A stretch of 15,153 bases of DNA from positions 1 to 15,153 of the forward strand of contig JADFKM010000050.1 of assembly GCA_022564935.1 (NCBI GenBank), given 5' to 3'. This DNA comes from Candidatus Dadabacteria bacterium (GTDB lineage: Bacteria; Desulfobacterota_D; UBA1144; Nemesobacterales; JADFKM01). Position numbers and translations under genes: made by a program. Positions 1-9,340 of the stretch are shown here, piece after piece. The notes below the pieces were generated by a model that worked only from the letters and a program-made list of their open reading frames with translations, had not been told where the DNA came from and did not search any database. Positions within the stretch are counted from its first letter, which is position 1. The number at the start of each line of letters is the position of its first letter.

Positions 1-1
1 G

Positions 2-820
2 ACGGCCTCGGACATGAACCGTCTCCAGACCCCCGAGGCTAAGATAGTGCTCGGCGCGGCGGTGATTGACGATGTCATTGGTCTTATAATCCTGGCCGTA
101 GTGGCGGGCATTATCGCTGCCGCAAAGGCAGGCTCGGACACCGGGGTTTCTTTCTCGGAGATTGGGTTTATTACGCTAAAGGCGTTCGGGTTCTTGTTTG
201 GGGCGATTTTGCTCGGGAACCTGTTTTCAAAGAGGTTGTTTGACCTGGTGGACAAGATGGGTGTGCGTGGCATGCTTCTATTAAGCGCGCTTTCATTTGC
301 GTTTATTTTCGCCTGGGTTGCTAAGATGATGGGACTTGCCCCAATTATCGGCTCCTTTGCCGCGGGTCTTGTGCTTGCCAACACCAACCAGTTTAAGCTC
401 ATCGAAGACCGACTCAAGCCGGTGGCCGATGTATTCACCCCGGTGTTTTTCATAATGGTCGGGGCGGCGGTGAACGTTGCTGTGTTCAACCCGTTTGTTA
501 AGGAGAATCATAGTGTCCTGCTTATAGCGCTCGTCCTGACTGTCGTAGCGATCGGGGGGAAGGTCGTGTGCGGGCTTGCGGTGTTTCAGAAGGGTATCAA
601 AAAAATGGTCGTAGGGATCGGGATGATACCCAGGGGCGAGGTGGGGCTGATATTCGCCCAGTTCGGCCTTGTCCAGGGCGTGTTTGATTCGCGTCTGTTC
701 TCGGCAATTACCGTAATGGTGATGCTGACCACGTTCGTTGCGCCCCCCCTGCTTCAGATTGCGTTTTCGGGTCAAGGCGGAGGGGCGGCGGGTCAAAAAG
801 AGACCGGGCTTGGTACATAG
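2..820 (+). CDS. CPA2-family cation/proton antiporter, NapA-like (5' end outside window)
   Basis: This is the C-terminal part of an inner-membrane cation/H+ antiporter of the CPA2 (Pfam Na_H_Exchanger) family. The frame is open to the left edge, and the codons before the ATG at 14 read TASD, which fits the family motif, so that ATG is internal. About eight hydrophobic segments remain. The first contains VIDDVIGL, with an Asp-Asp pair at 68-73. In NapA-type exchangers this pair is the ion-binding site and marks electrogenic Na+/H+ exchange, whereas KefB/KefC have Gln-Asp. A later segment has MIPRGEVGLI, another family signature. The protein ends soon after the last segment, so it lacks the regulatory TrkA-N domain of Kef proteins. 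The stop lies 14 bases before atpF', so the gene is probably in the ATP synthase operon. The transported ion (Na+ or K+) is inferred, not proven. Confidence 0.88.
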   Translation, partial: TASDMNRLQTPEAKIVLGAAVIDDVIGLIILAVVAGIIAAAKAGSDTGVSFSEIGFITLKAFGFLFGAILLGNLFSKRLFDLVDKMGVRGMLLLSALSFAFIFAWVAKMMGLAPIIGSFAAGLVLANTNQFKLIEDRLKPVADVFTPVFFIMVGAAVNVAVFNPFVKENHSVLLIALVLTVVAIGGKVVCGLAVFQKGIKKMVVGIGMIPRGEVGLIFAQFGLVQGVFDSRLFSAITVMVMLTTFVAPPLLQIAFSGQGGGAAGQKETGLGT

Positions 821-834
821 GGAGGTTCAATGTA

Positions 835-1344
835 TTGAAATACACGCTGTTGTTTTTGTTATTTGCCTTTTTTGCAATCGTATTCGCTTTGGCTGGGGCG
901 GCCCATGCCTCGGATAATGTCCTTTTCCCCGATAAGACCATTGTCATTCAAATCGTAATATTTGCAATTTCCGTATTTATCCTCAACGCCCTCATATTCA
1001 AGCCCATGCTTGAGCTGACTGAAAAGCGTGAGCAGTTGACTGTGGGCACAGTGAAAGAGGCTTCGGAGCTGGCGGCAAAAACAGCACAATTGATTGAGGA
1101 GTATGAAACGAAAATAAACAAGGCAAGGGCCGAGGTCTTCGGGCAAAGAGAAGAGCTCAGGCGCGCTACTCAGGCCGAAGCCAGTAAGATTATTCAGAAG
1201 ATCCGGAATGAAGCCCAGGCCCTGCTGGAGCAGGAAAGGGTAAAGCTCGCAGGAAAGGTTAGGGAAATGAAGGAGCAGATAAAGCCGGAGATTGAGCTTC
1301 TCGCCCGCAGAGTGGCCTCCGAAATAGTCGGGAGGGAGGTATAG
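835..1344 (+). CDS. atpF': F-type ATP synthase subunit b' (peripheral stalk)
   Basis: One of two b-type peripheral stalk subunits, which together hold the F1 head still against the membrane rotor. The 169-residue protein starts with a hydrophobic stretch ending in AHA-SD, which looks like a cleavable signal peptide (about residues 1-25). A second hydrophobic segment (about 35-57) is the membrane anchor. It is followed by a long charged heptad-like helix rich in Glu, Lys, Arg and Ala, running to the C terminus, which is the dimerising and delta-binding coiled coil. The TTG start at 835 is chosen because GGGAGG (820-825) sits 9 bases upstream; the nearby ATG at 830 reads into a stop after one codon. 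The gene is followed after 2 bases by a second b gene, as in bacteria with b/b' heterodimers. Assigning b' rather than b to this copy rests on gene order. Confidence 0.85.
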   Translation: MKYTLLFLLFAFFAIVFALAGAAHASDNVLFPDKTIVIQIVIFAISVFILNALIFKPMLELTEKREQLTVGTVKEASELAAKTAQLIEEYETKINKARAEVFGQREELRRATQAEASKIIQKIRNEAQALLEQERVKLAGKVREMKEQIKPEIELLARRVASEIVGREV

Positions 1345-1346
1345 AG

Positions 1347-1895
1347 GTGGAGGTTATAGCGCTGTTGCAGGCTGTACTGGTCGGCGCCGGTGAGGCCGGA
1401 GGGCATTTTGACTGGGTCTTTACTGGTAAACACGCCGTTAATCTGATAATACTTCTGCTAATACTGGGAATTGTTTTGAGACGGCCCCTAAGGAATTTCC
1501 TTGTAGAGAGGCAGCGCAAAATCGCCAACGAAATAGAGGATGCGAAAAAGAAGATAGAAGAGGCCAGAAAGAAGTTCGAGGAATATTCTGAAAAAATGGG
1601 TAAAATTGATGGGTACATTAACTCCCTTAAAGAGGCGTTCGGTAAGGAAGCCGAGTTGGAAACACAAGAGCTGCTTGCACAGGCCGAGACGGCGTCGCGC
1701 AGGATTATGGAAGAAGCCAGAGAGATAATGGCAATGGAATCTGCCAGGGCGGTTGCGCAGATCAAGGAAGAGATCGTCTCTTCGGCGGTAAATGCAGCGG
1801 AAAGGATATTGAAGGAGACAGTAACCGAGCAGGACAAAAAAAGGCTTGTAGAGGAATTCGTGAGATTCACCGAGGAAGAAAAGTGGCATCAGTAG
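1347..1895 (+). CDS. atpF: F-type ATP synthase subunit b (peripheral stalk)
   Basis: Second peripheral stalk subunit, 182 residues. A short N-terminal segment is followed by a single membrane helix (about residues 28-45, NLIILLLILGIVL) and then PLRNFLVERQRKI, the conserved junction where b subunits leave the membrane. The remainder is a long charged coiled coil that would pair with b' and end at the delta subunit. It starts with GTG at 1347, two bases after the atpF' stop, preceded by a purine-rich GGGAGGGAGG Shine-Dalgarno at 1330-1339. There is no plausible ATG nearby. Its last 13 bases overlap the start of atpH, which suggests translational coupling. An uninterrupted reverse-strand frame runs through this gene, but it is an artefact of the coiled-coil codon pattern. 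Confidence 0.9.
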   Translation: MEVIALLQAVLVGAGEAGGHFDWVFTGKHAVNLIILLLILGIVLRRPLRNFLVERQRKIANEIEDAKKKIEEARKKFEEYSEKMGKIDGYINSLKEAFGKEAELETQELLAQAETASRRIMEEAREIMAMESARAVAQIKEEIVSSAVNAAERILKETVTEQDKKRLVEEFVRFTEEEKWHQ

Positions 1896-2428
1896 TATCG
1901 TTAAGAGACCTCCTCGAAGCCCTCATACAGTCTTCTCTTGAAAGCGGGAAGCTTGAGGGGGTCACCGGCGACCTGGAGAGGTTTTTCAAGTTCATCAAGG
2001 CCCAAGATGGGGTAAGGAAAGTGCTTGCCACTCCGGCGTACGATGTAGTGGAAAGGAAGTCAATAGTTATCGATATTGGGGAGAAGGCCGGGTTTGACGC
2101 CTACACTTCCAATTTCCTTGGTCTAGTGATAGAGTTCGGCAAATTCAAGGCGCTCCTTGAGTCCCGGGAGCCTGTGCTCAGGAAGCTTAGAGCTGCCTCT
2201 GGCAAGGTCGTTTGCGAGGTAACGCTGGCCTCCGAGCCGTCACCTTGGGAGGTCGACAGGATTAACGATGCGTTTAAAAAGGGTGAAGCCAGGGACGTTG
2301 AGGTGGTCGTGAAAGTCGACCCCGGGATTTTGGGCGGCGTCATTGCCAAGGTGGAGGACAGGGTGTATGACGGCACCTTGCGGGCCCAGCTAGGGAGAAT
2401 AAAAAACGCGCTTGGCTCAGTAATTTAA
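1883..2428 (+). CDS. atpH: F-type ATP synthase subunit delta (OSCP)
   Basis: Delta subunit of F1, the cap that joins the b/b' stalk to the top of the alpha3beta3 head. The 181-residue length is typical. The N-terminal helical domain includes ARSL-like family positions (SLRDLLEALIQ, residues 6-16). The C terminus carries the conserved beta-strand region VKVDPGILGGVIAKVEDRVYDGTLRAQL, of which the core GILGG and the segment DGT-RAQL are diagnostic of OSCP/delta. The GTG start at 1883 lies inside the end of atpF (13-base overlap), with an AGGA-containing purine run just upstream. It lies 29 bases before the chosen atpA start. No alternative ATG occurs near the N terminus. Confidence 0.92.
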   Translation: MASVVSLRDLLEALIQSSLESGKLEGVTGDLERFFKFIKAQDGVRKVLATPAYDVVERKSIVIDIGEKAGFDAYTSNFLGLVIEFGKFKALLESREPVLRKLRAASGKVVCEVTLASEPSPWEVDRINDAFKKGEARDVEVVVKVDPGILGGVIAKVEDRVYDGTLRAQLGRIKNALGSVI

Positions 2429-2445
2429 GAAACCTATAAAACTTT

Positions 2446-2451
2446 AAGGAG
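2446..2451 (+). promoter_or_regulatory. Shine-Dalgarno that decides the atpA start
   Basis: AAGGAG lies immediately against the TTG at 2452 but 6 bases before the next in-frame TTG at 2458. Normal spacing is 5-10 bases, so the second TTG is the likely start of atpA, removing two N-terminal residues from the longest frame. Confidence 0.7.
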
Positions 2452-2457
2452 TTGCTC

Positions 2458-3981
2458 TTGAAAACAGATGATATAAGGATCGAGGAAATCGGCGAGATTT
2501 TAAGGAACAGGATAAAGGGGTTTGAGAAAAAGATCGAGACCGCCGAGGTGGGCACCGTTATATCCGTTGGCGACGGCATTGCCAGGGTTTACGGTATGGA
2601 TCAAGTCATGGCGGGAGAGCTTGTGGAGTTCCAGGGCGGGCTGATGGGTCTGGTCTTGAACCTGGAGGAGGACAACGTCGGTCTTGCGATATTCGGCGAG
2701 GATAAGCACGTTAATGAAGGCGATATGGTCAAGCGTACCGGCCGCATCATGGACATCCCCGTCGGTGAGGGCATGGTTGGCAGGGTGATAAACTCACTCG
2801 GCCAGCCCATTGACGGCAAGGGTGATATTGAGACTACGGAAACGAGGCTGCTTGAGGTCAAGGCCCCCGGCGTCGTCAAACGCCAGCCCGTGCGCCAGCC
2901 CCTTCAAACCGGCATCAAGGCCATCGACTCAATGATCCCCATCGGCAGGGGACAGCGCGAGTTAATTCTCGGTGACCGCCAGACGGGAAAAACTGCCATT
3001 GTGGTAGATACCATAATAAACCAGAAGGGTCAGGACATCTTCTGTATCTACGTGGCCATCGGGCAGAAGCAGTCGACCGTTGCCCGGGTGGTGGACAAGT
3101 TCAAGGAGCACGGAGCCATGGAATACACTACTGTGGTCATGGCCTCTGCCAGCGCCCCTGCGCCGTTCCAGTTCATAGCTCCGTATGCGGGCTGCACCAT
3201 TGGGGAGTACTACCGCGACTCTGGAAGGGACGCCCTTGTTATTTACGACGACCTCACCAAGCACGCCTGGGCTTACCGCCAGCTTTCGCTCCTGTTAAGG
3301 AGACCGCCCGGACGAGAAGCCTACCCCGGTGACGTTTTCTACCTCCACTCGAGACTGCTTGAGCGGGCGGCAAAGATGAGCGACGAAGAAGGGGCGGGTT
3401 CCCTCACGGCGCTGCCGATCATCGAGACGCAGGCAGGGGACGTGTCGGCCTACATCCCGACCAACGTTATCTCCATCACCGACGGTCAGATCTACCTTGA
3501 GAGCGACCTTTTTTATTCGGGCGTGAGACCCGCCATCAATGTCGGTCTCTCAGTGTCCCGTGTGGGAGGCTCCGCGCAGATCAAGGCGATGAAAAAGGTT
3601 GCCGGAACCCTGAGGCTCGAGCTGGCCCAGTATCGCGAGGTTGAGGCGTTCTCACAGTTCGCCTCCGACCTCGACAAGGTTACCCAGGCTCAGCTTGCCC
3701 GCGGGAGCCGACTGGTCGAGGCCCTGAAGCAGGATCAGTACCGGCCGCTTCCGGTTGAAAGACAAGTTCTACTTATTTACGCGGTCACTCACGGTTATGT
3801 CGATCACTACTCCTTGGATAAGGTGAGGAGGTTCGAGCAGGAGCTTTACGGTTTCCTTGAGGCGAACTACTCCGATGTCCTGGAGGGCATTAAGGCCACA
3901 AAGGAGATAACGGACGACATGTCTGACAAACTGGACAAAGCCCTCGATGAGCTAAAGGAGAAGCTGGGAGAGTTCGACTAA
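2458..3981 (+). CDS. atpA: F-type ATP synthase subunit alpha
   Basis: Alpha subunit of the F1 head, a nucleotide-binding but non-catalytic partner of beta. The 507 residues match the family length. After the N-terminal beta-barrel (about 30-95), the P-loop GDRQTGKT is at residues 172-179. Downstream are the conserved [32 protein letters not shown] and [10 protein letters not shown] segments; the arginine in SVSRVGG is the arginine finger that reaches the beta catalytic site. The C-terminal helical domain is complete. The start is TTG at 2458, set by AAGGAG at 2446-2451; a TTG at 2452 is in frame but too close. The gene lies within the operon, 29 bases after atpH and 28 before atpG. Confidence 0.97.
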   Translation: MKTDDIRIEEIGEILRNRIKGFEKKIETAEVGTVISVGDGIARVYGMDQVMAGELVEFQGGLMGLVLNLEEDNVGLAIFGEDKHVNEGDMVKRTGRIMDIPVGEGMVGRVINSLGQPIDGKGDIETTETRLLEVKAPGVVKRQPVRQPLQTGIKAIDSMIPIGRGQRELILGDRQTGKTAIVVDTIINQKGQDIFCIYVAIGQKQSTVARVVDKFKEHGAMEYTTVVMASASAPAPFQFIAPYAGCTIGEYYRDSGRDALVIYDDLTKHAWAYRQLSLLLRRPPGREAYPGDVFYLHSRLLERAAKMSDEEGAGSLTALPIIETQAGDVSAYIPTNVISITDGQIYLESDLFYSGVRPAINVGLSVSRVGGSAQIKAMKKVAGTLRLELAQYREVEAFSQFASDLDKVTQAQLARGSRLVEALKQDQYRPLPVERQVLLIYAVTHGYVDHYSLDKVRRFEQELYGFLEANYSDVLEGIKATKEITDDMSDKLDKALDELKEKLGEFD

Positions 3982-4009
3982 AGTCAGGACTTCTATGGGA
4001 TAACAGAGC

Positions 4010-6320
<2,311 letters not shown>

Positions 6321-6340
6321 TTGTGTTTTGAGGAGTTTAG

Positions 6341-6373
6341 CGGAGGCTTTATAACGTAACGGAGCTTTGTAAC
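6341..6373 (+). repeat. Imperfect tandem repeat ahead of atpC with two Shine-Dalgarno-like cores
   Basis: CGGAGGCTTTATAAC (6341-6355) is followed by the near copy CGGAGCTTTGTAAC (6360-6373), in the 54-base gap between atpD and atpC. Both copies contain a GGAG core. Only the second (6361-6364) is at a usable distance, 10 bases, from the GTG start of atpC. A small local duplication is the simplest reading. Confidence 0.6.
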
Positions 6374-6374
6374 A

Positions 6375-6776
6375 GTGGCTGAAAAACTGCATCTCGAGAT
6401 CATCACACCCTTGGAGCTTGTCCTGAGTGAGGAAGTGGACGAGGTTGTGGCTCCAGGGGAGGTGGGTGAATTCGGCATTCTCCCGGGTCACATACCGTTC
6501 CTTTCTCTGCTTTCTCCCGGCGAGCTGAAGTACACTAGCGGCGGCACGGAGACGCGCCTCATCGTCTGGGGCGGCCTGGCCGACATAAGGGAAGACAGGG
6601 TCAAGGTCCTCGTGGACGGCGTCGAGAGGCCGGAGGATATAGAGCCCGAAGAGGCGAAGGCCGAGCTTGATAAGGTCTCCGAGGAGATGAAGTCCTTCGA
6701 GGGGGACTCGGCAGGACTAAAGGAGCTCCAGAGGCGTCTCAGGCTGGCCGAGCTCCGCGCATCGGCGGGGGCGTAG
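6375..6776 (+). CDS. atpC: F-type ATP synthase subunit epsilon
   Basis: Epsilon subunit, which sits at the foot of gamma, couples it to the c-ring and can restrain ATP hydrolysis. The 133 residues are normal. The N-terminal beta-sandwich starts with LHLEIITPLELVLSEEVDEVVAPGEVGEFGILPGHIP. Its GEFGILPGH element is the family hallmark. The C-terminal domain (about residues 90-133) is a charged two-helix hairpin. The start is GTG at 6375, with GGAG at 6361-6364. It is the last gene of the ATP synthase cluster. I see no clear hairpin-plus-T-run terminator behind it. Confidence 0.94.
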   Translation: MAEKLHLEIITPLELVLSEEVDEVVAPGEVGEFGILPGHIPFLSLLSPGELKYTSGGTETRLIVWGGLADIREDRVKVLVDGVERPEDIEPEEAKAELDKVSEEMKSFEGDSAGLKELQRRLRLAELRASAGA

Positions 6777-6870
6777 CCTGTTCTTTTCGCGTATTGCATA
6801 ATAAGCACGGTGAGTTAGGGGCGGTTTGAAGGTTACGATTGTGAAAAGCGCCGCCCGGAGCTGTCTGGAT

Positions 6871-7359
6871 ATGTCAATGATCGGCCTTCCACGGAGAACA
6901 CCAATTGAAGCTGAGATGGAAGGGGCGTTAGGAGCGGCGAAAGGGGCCTACATCCTTATAATCGAGCTTACCGAGCCCAGGTATATCGAGGTTGGAAAGC
7001 TCGGGGCGTTTCTCTTCCCATACGGATACTACTCCTATAGCGGCAGCGCTATGGGCGGGATTTATCGGAGGGTAGAAAGGCATCTCAAGCGGGAGAAGAA
7101 ATTGAGGTGGCACATCGATTATTTTTTGGAGCTCGCAGAGATTCGGGAAGCGCTGATTTTTGAAAGCGAAACCAAGATTGAGTGTATGGTAAATCGAAGG
7201 GTTGCCACACTACTTGATGGAAAGATAATAGCTCCAGGGTTCGGCTCAACGGATTGCAGAGAGGGCTGTAAAAGCCATTTACTAAGTATCCCGGAATGCA
7301 AAGACGGCATCGATCCTCAGACATTAAACATGCGGTCTGCATACAGATTGCGCGTGTGA
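6871..7359 (+). CDS. GIY-YIG domain protein of the Uri/DUF123 family
   Basis: A small predicted GIY-YIG fold nuclease of the DUF123 (Uri) type, a family found in archaea and bacteria whose cellular role is not established. The fold starts at GAYILIIEL (the GIY position), followed by YYSYSGSAMGG (the YIG position). A basic helix IYRRVERHLKR carries the expected Arg and His, and LRWHIDYFLEL is a family signature. The protein ends with PGFGSTDC-x3-C-SHL, the DUF123 cysteine/SHL motif. The start is uncertain. ATG 6871 has GGAG 10 bases upstream and gives 162 residues. TTG 6826 would give 177. ATG 6916 would give 147 and begins right at the conserved domain. It is 49 bases or more from atpC and may be read through from that operon. 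Activity and substrate are unknown. Confidence 0.8.
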   Translation: MSMIGLPRRTPIEAEMEGALGAAKGAYILIIELTEPRYIEVGKLGAFLFPYGYYSYSGSAMGGIYRRVERHLKREKKLRWHIDYFLELAEIREALIFESETKIECMVNRRVATLLDGKIIAPGFGSTDCREGCKSHLLSIPECKDGIDPQTLNMRSAYRLRV

Positions 7360-7411
7360 TTCGCCACTCGATGCTGTGGGATGCCTCTACCCCGGAAGCG
7401 AGATTGCACGC
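7352..7411 (+). terminator. Candidate hairpin between convergent genes
   Basis: GCGTGTGATTCGC (7352-7364, overlapping the stop of the GIY-YIG gene) can pair with GCGAGATTGCACGC (7398-7411). This gives 13 base pairs with three G-U wobbles and one bulged A around a 33-base loop. The other side ends just before the stop of the convergent gene at 7414. There is no T-run after it, so it is not a classic intrinsic terminator, and the wobbles favour folding of the + transcript. Confidence 0.35.
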
Positions 7412-7413
7412 TA

Positions 7414-7716
7414 CTAGTTCGGCCTTTTCCTCTTAGACCTCTTGACGATCTCCCCGTCCTTATCCATCACGCCAGTGGTCGTGCCTTCTGTTATCTCGAG
7501 GGCAATTTTGACGGCTTCTTTGTTGGTGCCTGCGATGTAGACAGGCTTCCTGAAGCCTCGCAAGGACTTCATGGCGTCGTCCACCGTTTCGGGGGTCGCC
7601 ACGGCAATCGCCATCCTGTTGGTGGCGATATCGGCTCCCTTACCGGTGTTGTACTCCGTTTTGTTTTTAGCCGCTATCCTGCTTGCCGTTGTTTTGATGG
7701 TTTTGTTCACTTCCAT
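7414..7716 (-). CDS. Small basic protein of unknown function
   Basis: A 100-residue protein I do not recognise. It is a believable gene: the ATG at 7716 is preceded by a perfect AAGGAGG (7733-7727) 10 bases upstream, and a possible promoter lies further up. The N-terminal third is polar and Lys/Thr/Asn-rich. The middle and end alternate short hydrophobic strands and helices (MAIAVATPETVDDAMKSL, then KPVYIAGTNKEAVKIALEI), a pattern like a small alpha/beta domain. The C terminus is strongly basic (VKRSKRKRPN), which could suit nucleic acid binding, although that is a guess. There is no signal peptide, membrane segment or cysteine. It is transcribed towards the GIY-YIG gene and separated from the inositol synthase gene by 255 bases. 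Confidence 0.7.
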   Translation of the reverse strand: MEVNKTIKTTASRIAAKNKTEYNTGKGADIATNRMAIAVATPETVDDAMKSLRGFRKPVYIAGTNKEAVKIALEITEGTTTGVMDKDGEIVKRSKRKRPN

Positions 7717-7971
7717 CTCTCTGTTTCCTCCTTGGTTGGTTTGTTTGGATAATTCGCAAAAAACCCGGCGTTAAGTATGCGCTAAATGCGATAGATAATC
7801 AAATTGGAGCATATTTTGTTAATTCTTATAAGCGCTTACGGGTTAAATCGCTTATTTTGCCACTGCTGAGCTGCGCGCTCCGAACAGCGTTGTTTACCTT
7901 CTGTTACGCTTATAGCGGTGTCGTCTCAGGTGGTGTGAAGGACTTATTTAAGGTGGGATAAGTGAAGTTGC
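7717..7971. other. Intergenic stretch with short palindromes and repeated CGCTTA words
   Basis: These 255 bases are AT-richer than the neighbours and contain no credible gene. They hold the Shine-Dalgarno (7727-7733) and possible promoter of the small gene at 7414-7716. There is a perfect 10-bp palindrome TAAGCGCTTA (7829-7838) and a short hairpin CGCTTATAGCG (7907-7917). CGCTTA occurs three times (7833, 7849 and 7907). An ACTTAT/ATAAGT inverted repeat (7942-7963) lies just behind the inositol synthase stop but lacks a T-run. No clear terminator is seen. Confidence 0.5.
7774..7802 (-). promoter_or_regulatory. Possible sigma70-type promoter for the small basic protein gene
   Basis: Reading the - strand, TTGATT (7802-7797) and CATACT (7779-7774) are separated by 17 bases, each matching four of six consensus positions. 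It would start transcription about 50 bases upstream of the ATG at 7716. Confidence 0.4.
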
Positions 7972-9333
7972 TCAGCCTATGTCGTATAGGTCTTCGTAGT
8001 CCAGGCCGAGGTGGGAGATGAGGTCCTCGCCCTTGATCTGCCTGAGCATGCTCTTTAGCTTGATAACTTGCTGGAAGACGTCGTGCACGGGGATTGTGCC
8101 GTCCCCCGTCATGGGGCTCTTGAAGTAGAAAGAAAGCCATTGCTGCACGCCGTAGAGGTCCGAGCGCTGGGCTAGGTCGAGCAGCAGCACCAGGTCGAGC
8201 ACGATGGGTGCGGCCAGTATGCTGTCGCGGCACAGGAAGTTGACCTTTATCTGCATCGGGTACCCCAGCCACCCGAAGATGTCGATGTTGTCCCACGCCT
8301 CCTTTGCGTCCCCGCGCGGCGGGTAGTAGTTGATGCACACCTTGTGGTAGTAGTCTGAATAAAGCTCCGGGTACCGCTCGGGGCAGAATATAGAGTCGAG
8401 CACGCTCAGCTTGCTTTCTTCTTTGGTCTTGAACGAATGGGGGTCGTCGAGAACCTGCCCGTCCCTGTTCCCAAGTATGTTTGTAGAGAACCACCCGTCA
8501 ATCCCTATCAAGCGCGCCTTTAGCCCTGAGGCAAGTATGGTCTTCATCAGCGTCTGGCCGGTCTTGAAGTCCTTTCCTGCTATGGGAACCTTCTCGGCCT
8601 GGGACAGCTCCACGAGGGCGGGAGCGTCGGCCGAGAGGTTAGGAGCCCCGTTCGCAAACGGCACTCCGGCTTGGATCGCGGCATAGGCGTATATCATACT
8701 GGGTGATATGTCGGGGTGGTTTTCCTTCAGGCCGCTCTCGAATTTTTCGATCGTGTCGTGAACATCGCCCGGCTCGATAAAAACCTCGGTGCTGGCGCAC
8801 CACACGATCACCACTCTATCGAGGGCGTTATCCTTCTTGAACGAGCCGATGTCGTCGATGAGCTGCTCGGCTAGGTGCATTTTGGTCTTGCCCGTTTTTT
8901 TGTTCGGCCCGTCCAGGTTTTTTACGAACTTGTTCTCGAATACTGCGGGCATGGGAGTGGTCTTGTTGAGCTCGCCTTCCAATTGGTCGAGGAGGCTCTT
9001 TTCCAGCACCCCGGCCTTAAGGGCGGCTTCGTAGCTGTTGTCATGATATATGTCCCATCCGCCGAAAACCAGGTCGTCTACCTCTGCAAGGGGAAAGACT
9101 TCTTTTATCCTAGGAGGCTCGGTGTCGTTCTTTTTCCCAAACCTAATGGTGCCGAGCTGTGTGAGGGAGCCGATTGGGCTGCCGAGTCCCTTCTTCAGGG
9201 CTTCAACCCCTGCGACGAATGTGGAGCTTACGGCGCCGCTGAACCCCGGAAGCAGTACGCCTAGATTGCCTTCCGGCATGTCAATGTCGGGCACTTTTTG
9301 GTTATTGGCCCTGTTATCTGTTGGTGTGCTCAA
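7972..9333 (-). CDS. ino1: Inositol-3-phosphate synthase
   Basis: Converts glucose 6-phosphate to 1D-myo-inositol 3-phosphate with NAD+, the first step of inositol synthesis. The inositol may feed phosphatidylinositol-type lipids or a compatible solute; the window does not show which. The 453-residue protein has an NAD-binding glycine-rich segment LPGFSGAV at about 28-35. GKDFKTGQT at 253-261 matches the G-D-F-K-S-G-Q-T element of the family. NILGNRDG follows near 285, then SDYYHKVCINYYPPRGDAKEAWDNID. It is longer than actinobacterial Ino1 (about 360-370) and shorter than the eukaryotic enzyme (about 510). I chose TTG at 9333 because AAGAGGT (9349-9343) lies 9 bases upstream and the gene then starts 7 bases after rpsI. 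An ATG at 9366 is in frame but overlaps rpsI by 26 bases. It is the last gene of the rplM-rpsI unit. Confidence 0.92.
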   Translation of the reverse strand: MSTPTDNRANNQKVPDIDMPEGNLGVLLPGFSGAVSSTFVAGVEALKKGLGSPIGSLTQLGTIRFGKKNDTEPPRIKEVFPLAEVDDLVFGGWDIYHDNSYEAALKAGVLEKSLLDQLEGELNKTTPMPAVFENKFVKNLDGPNKKTGKTKMHLAEQLIDDIGSFKKDNALDRVVIVWCASTEVFIEPGDVHDTIEKFESGLKENHPDISPSMIYAYAAIQAGVPFANGAPNLSADAPALVELSQAEKVPIAGKDFKTGQTLMKTILASGLKARLIGIDGWFSTNILGNRDGQVLDDPHSFKTKEESKLSVLDSIFCPERYPELYSDYYHKVCINYYPPRGDAKEAWDNIDIFGWLGYPMQIKVNFLCRDSILAAPIVLDLVLLLDLAQRSDLYGVQQWLSFYFKSPMTGDGTIPVHDVFQQVIKLKSMLRQIKGEDLISHLGLDYEDLYDIG

Positions 9334-9340
9334 ATTGGCA

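Noticed and set aside
1259-1870. 203-codon open frame on the - strand across atpF' and atpF
   Set aside because: It is antisense to two clear b-subunit genes. Its Ser/Ala/Ile-rich translation is what the Glu/Lys/Ala coiled-coil codons give in reverse.
7381-7774. + strand frames of 123 and 67 codons
   Set aside because: They overlap the small basic gene on the - strand, which has a perfect Shine-Dalgarno; the + frames have no good ribosome site or recognisable domain.
7910-8494. 194-codon - strand frame overlapping the end of ino1
   Set aside because: Its translation is Arg/Pro-rich, typical of a GC-rich shadow frame, and it conflicts with the conserved inositol synthase frame.
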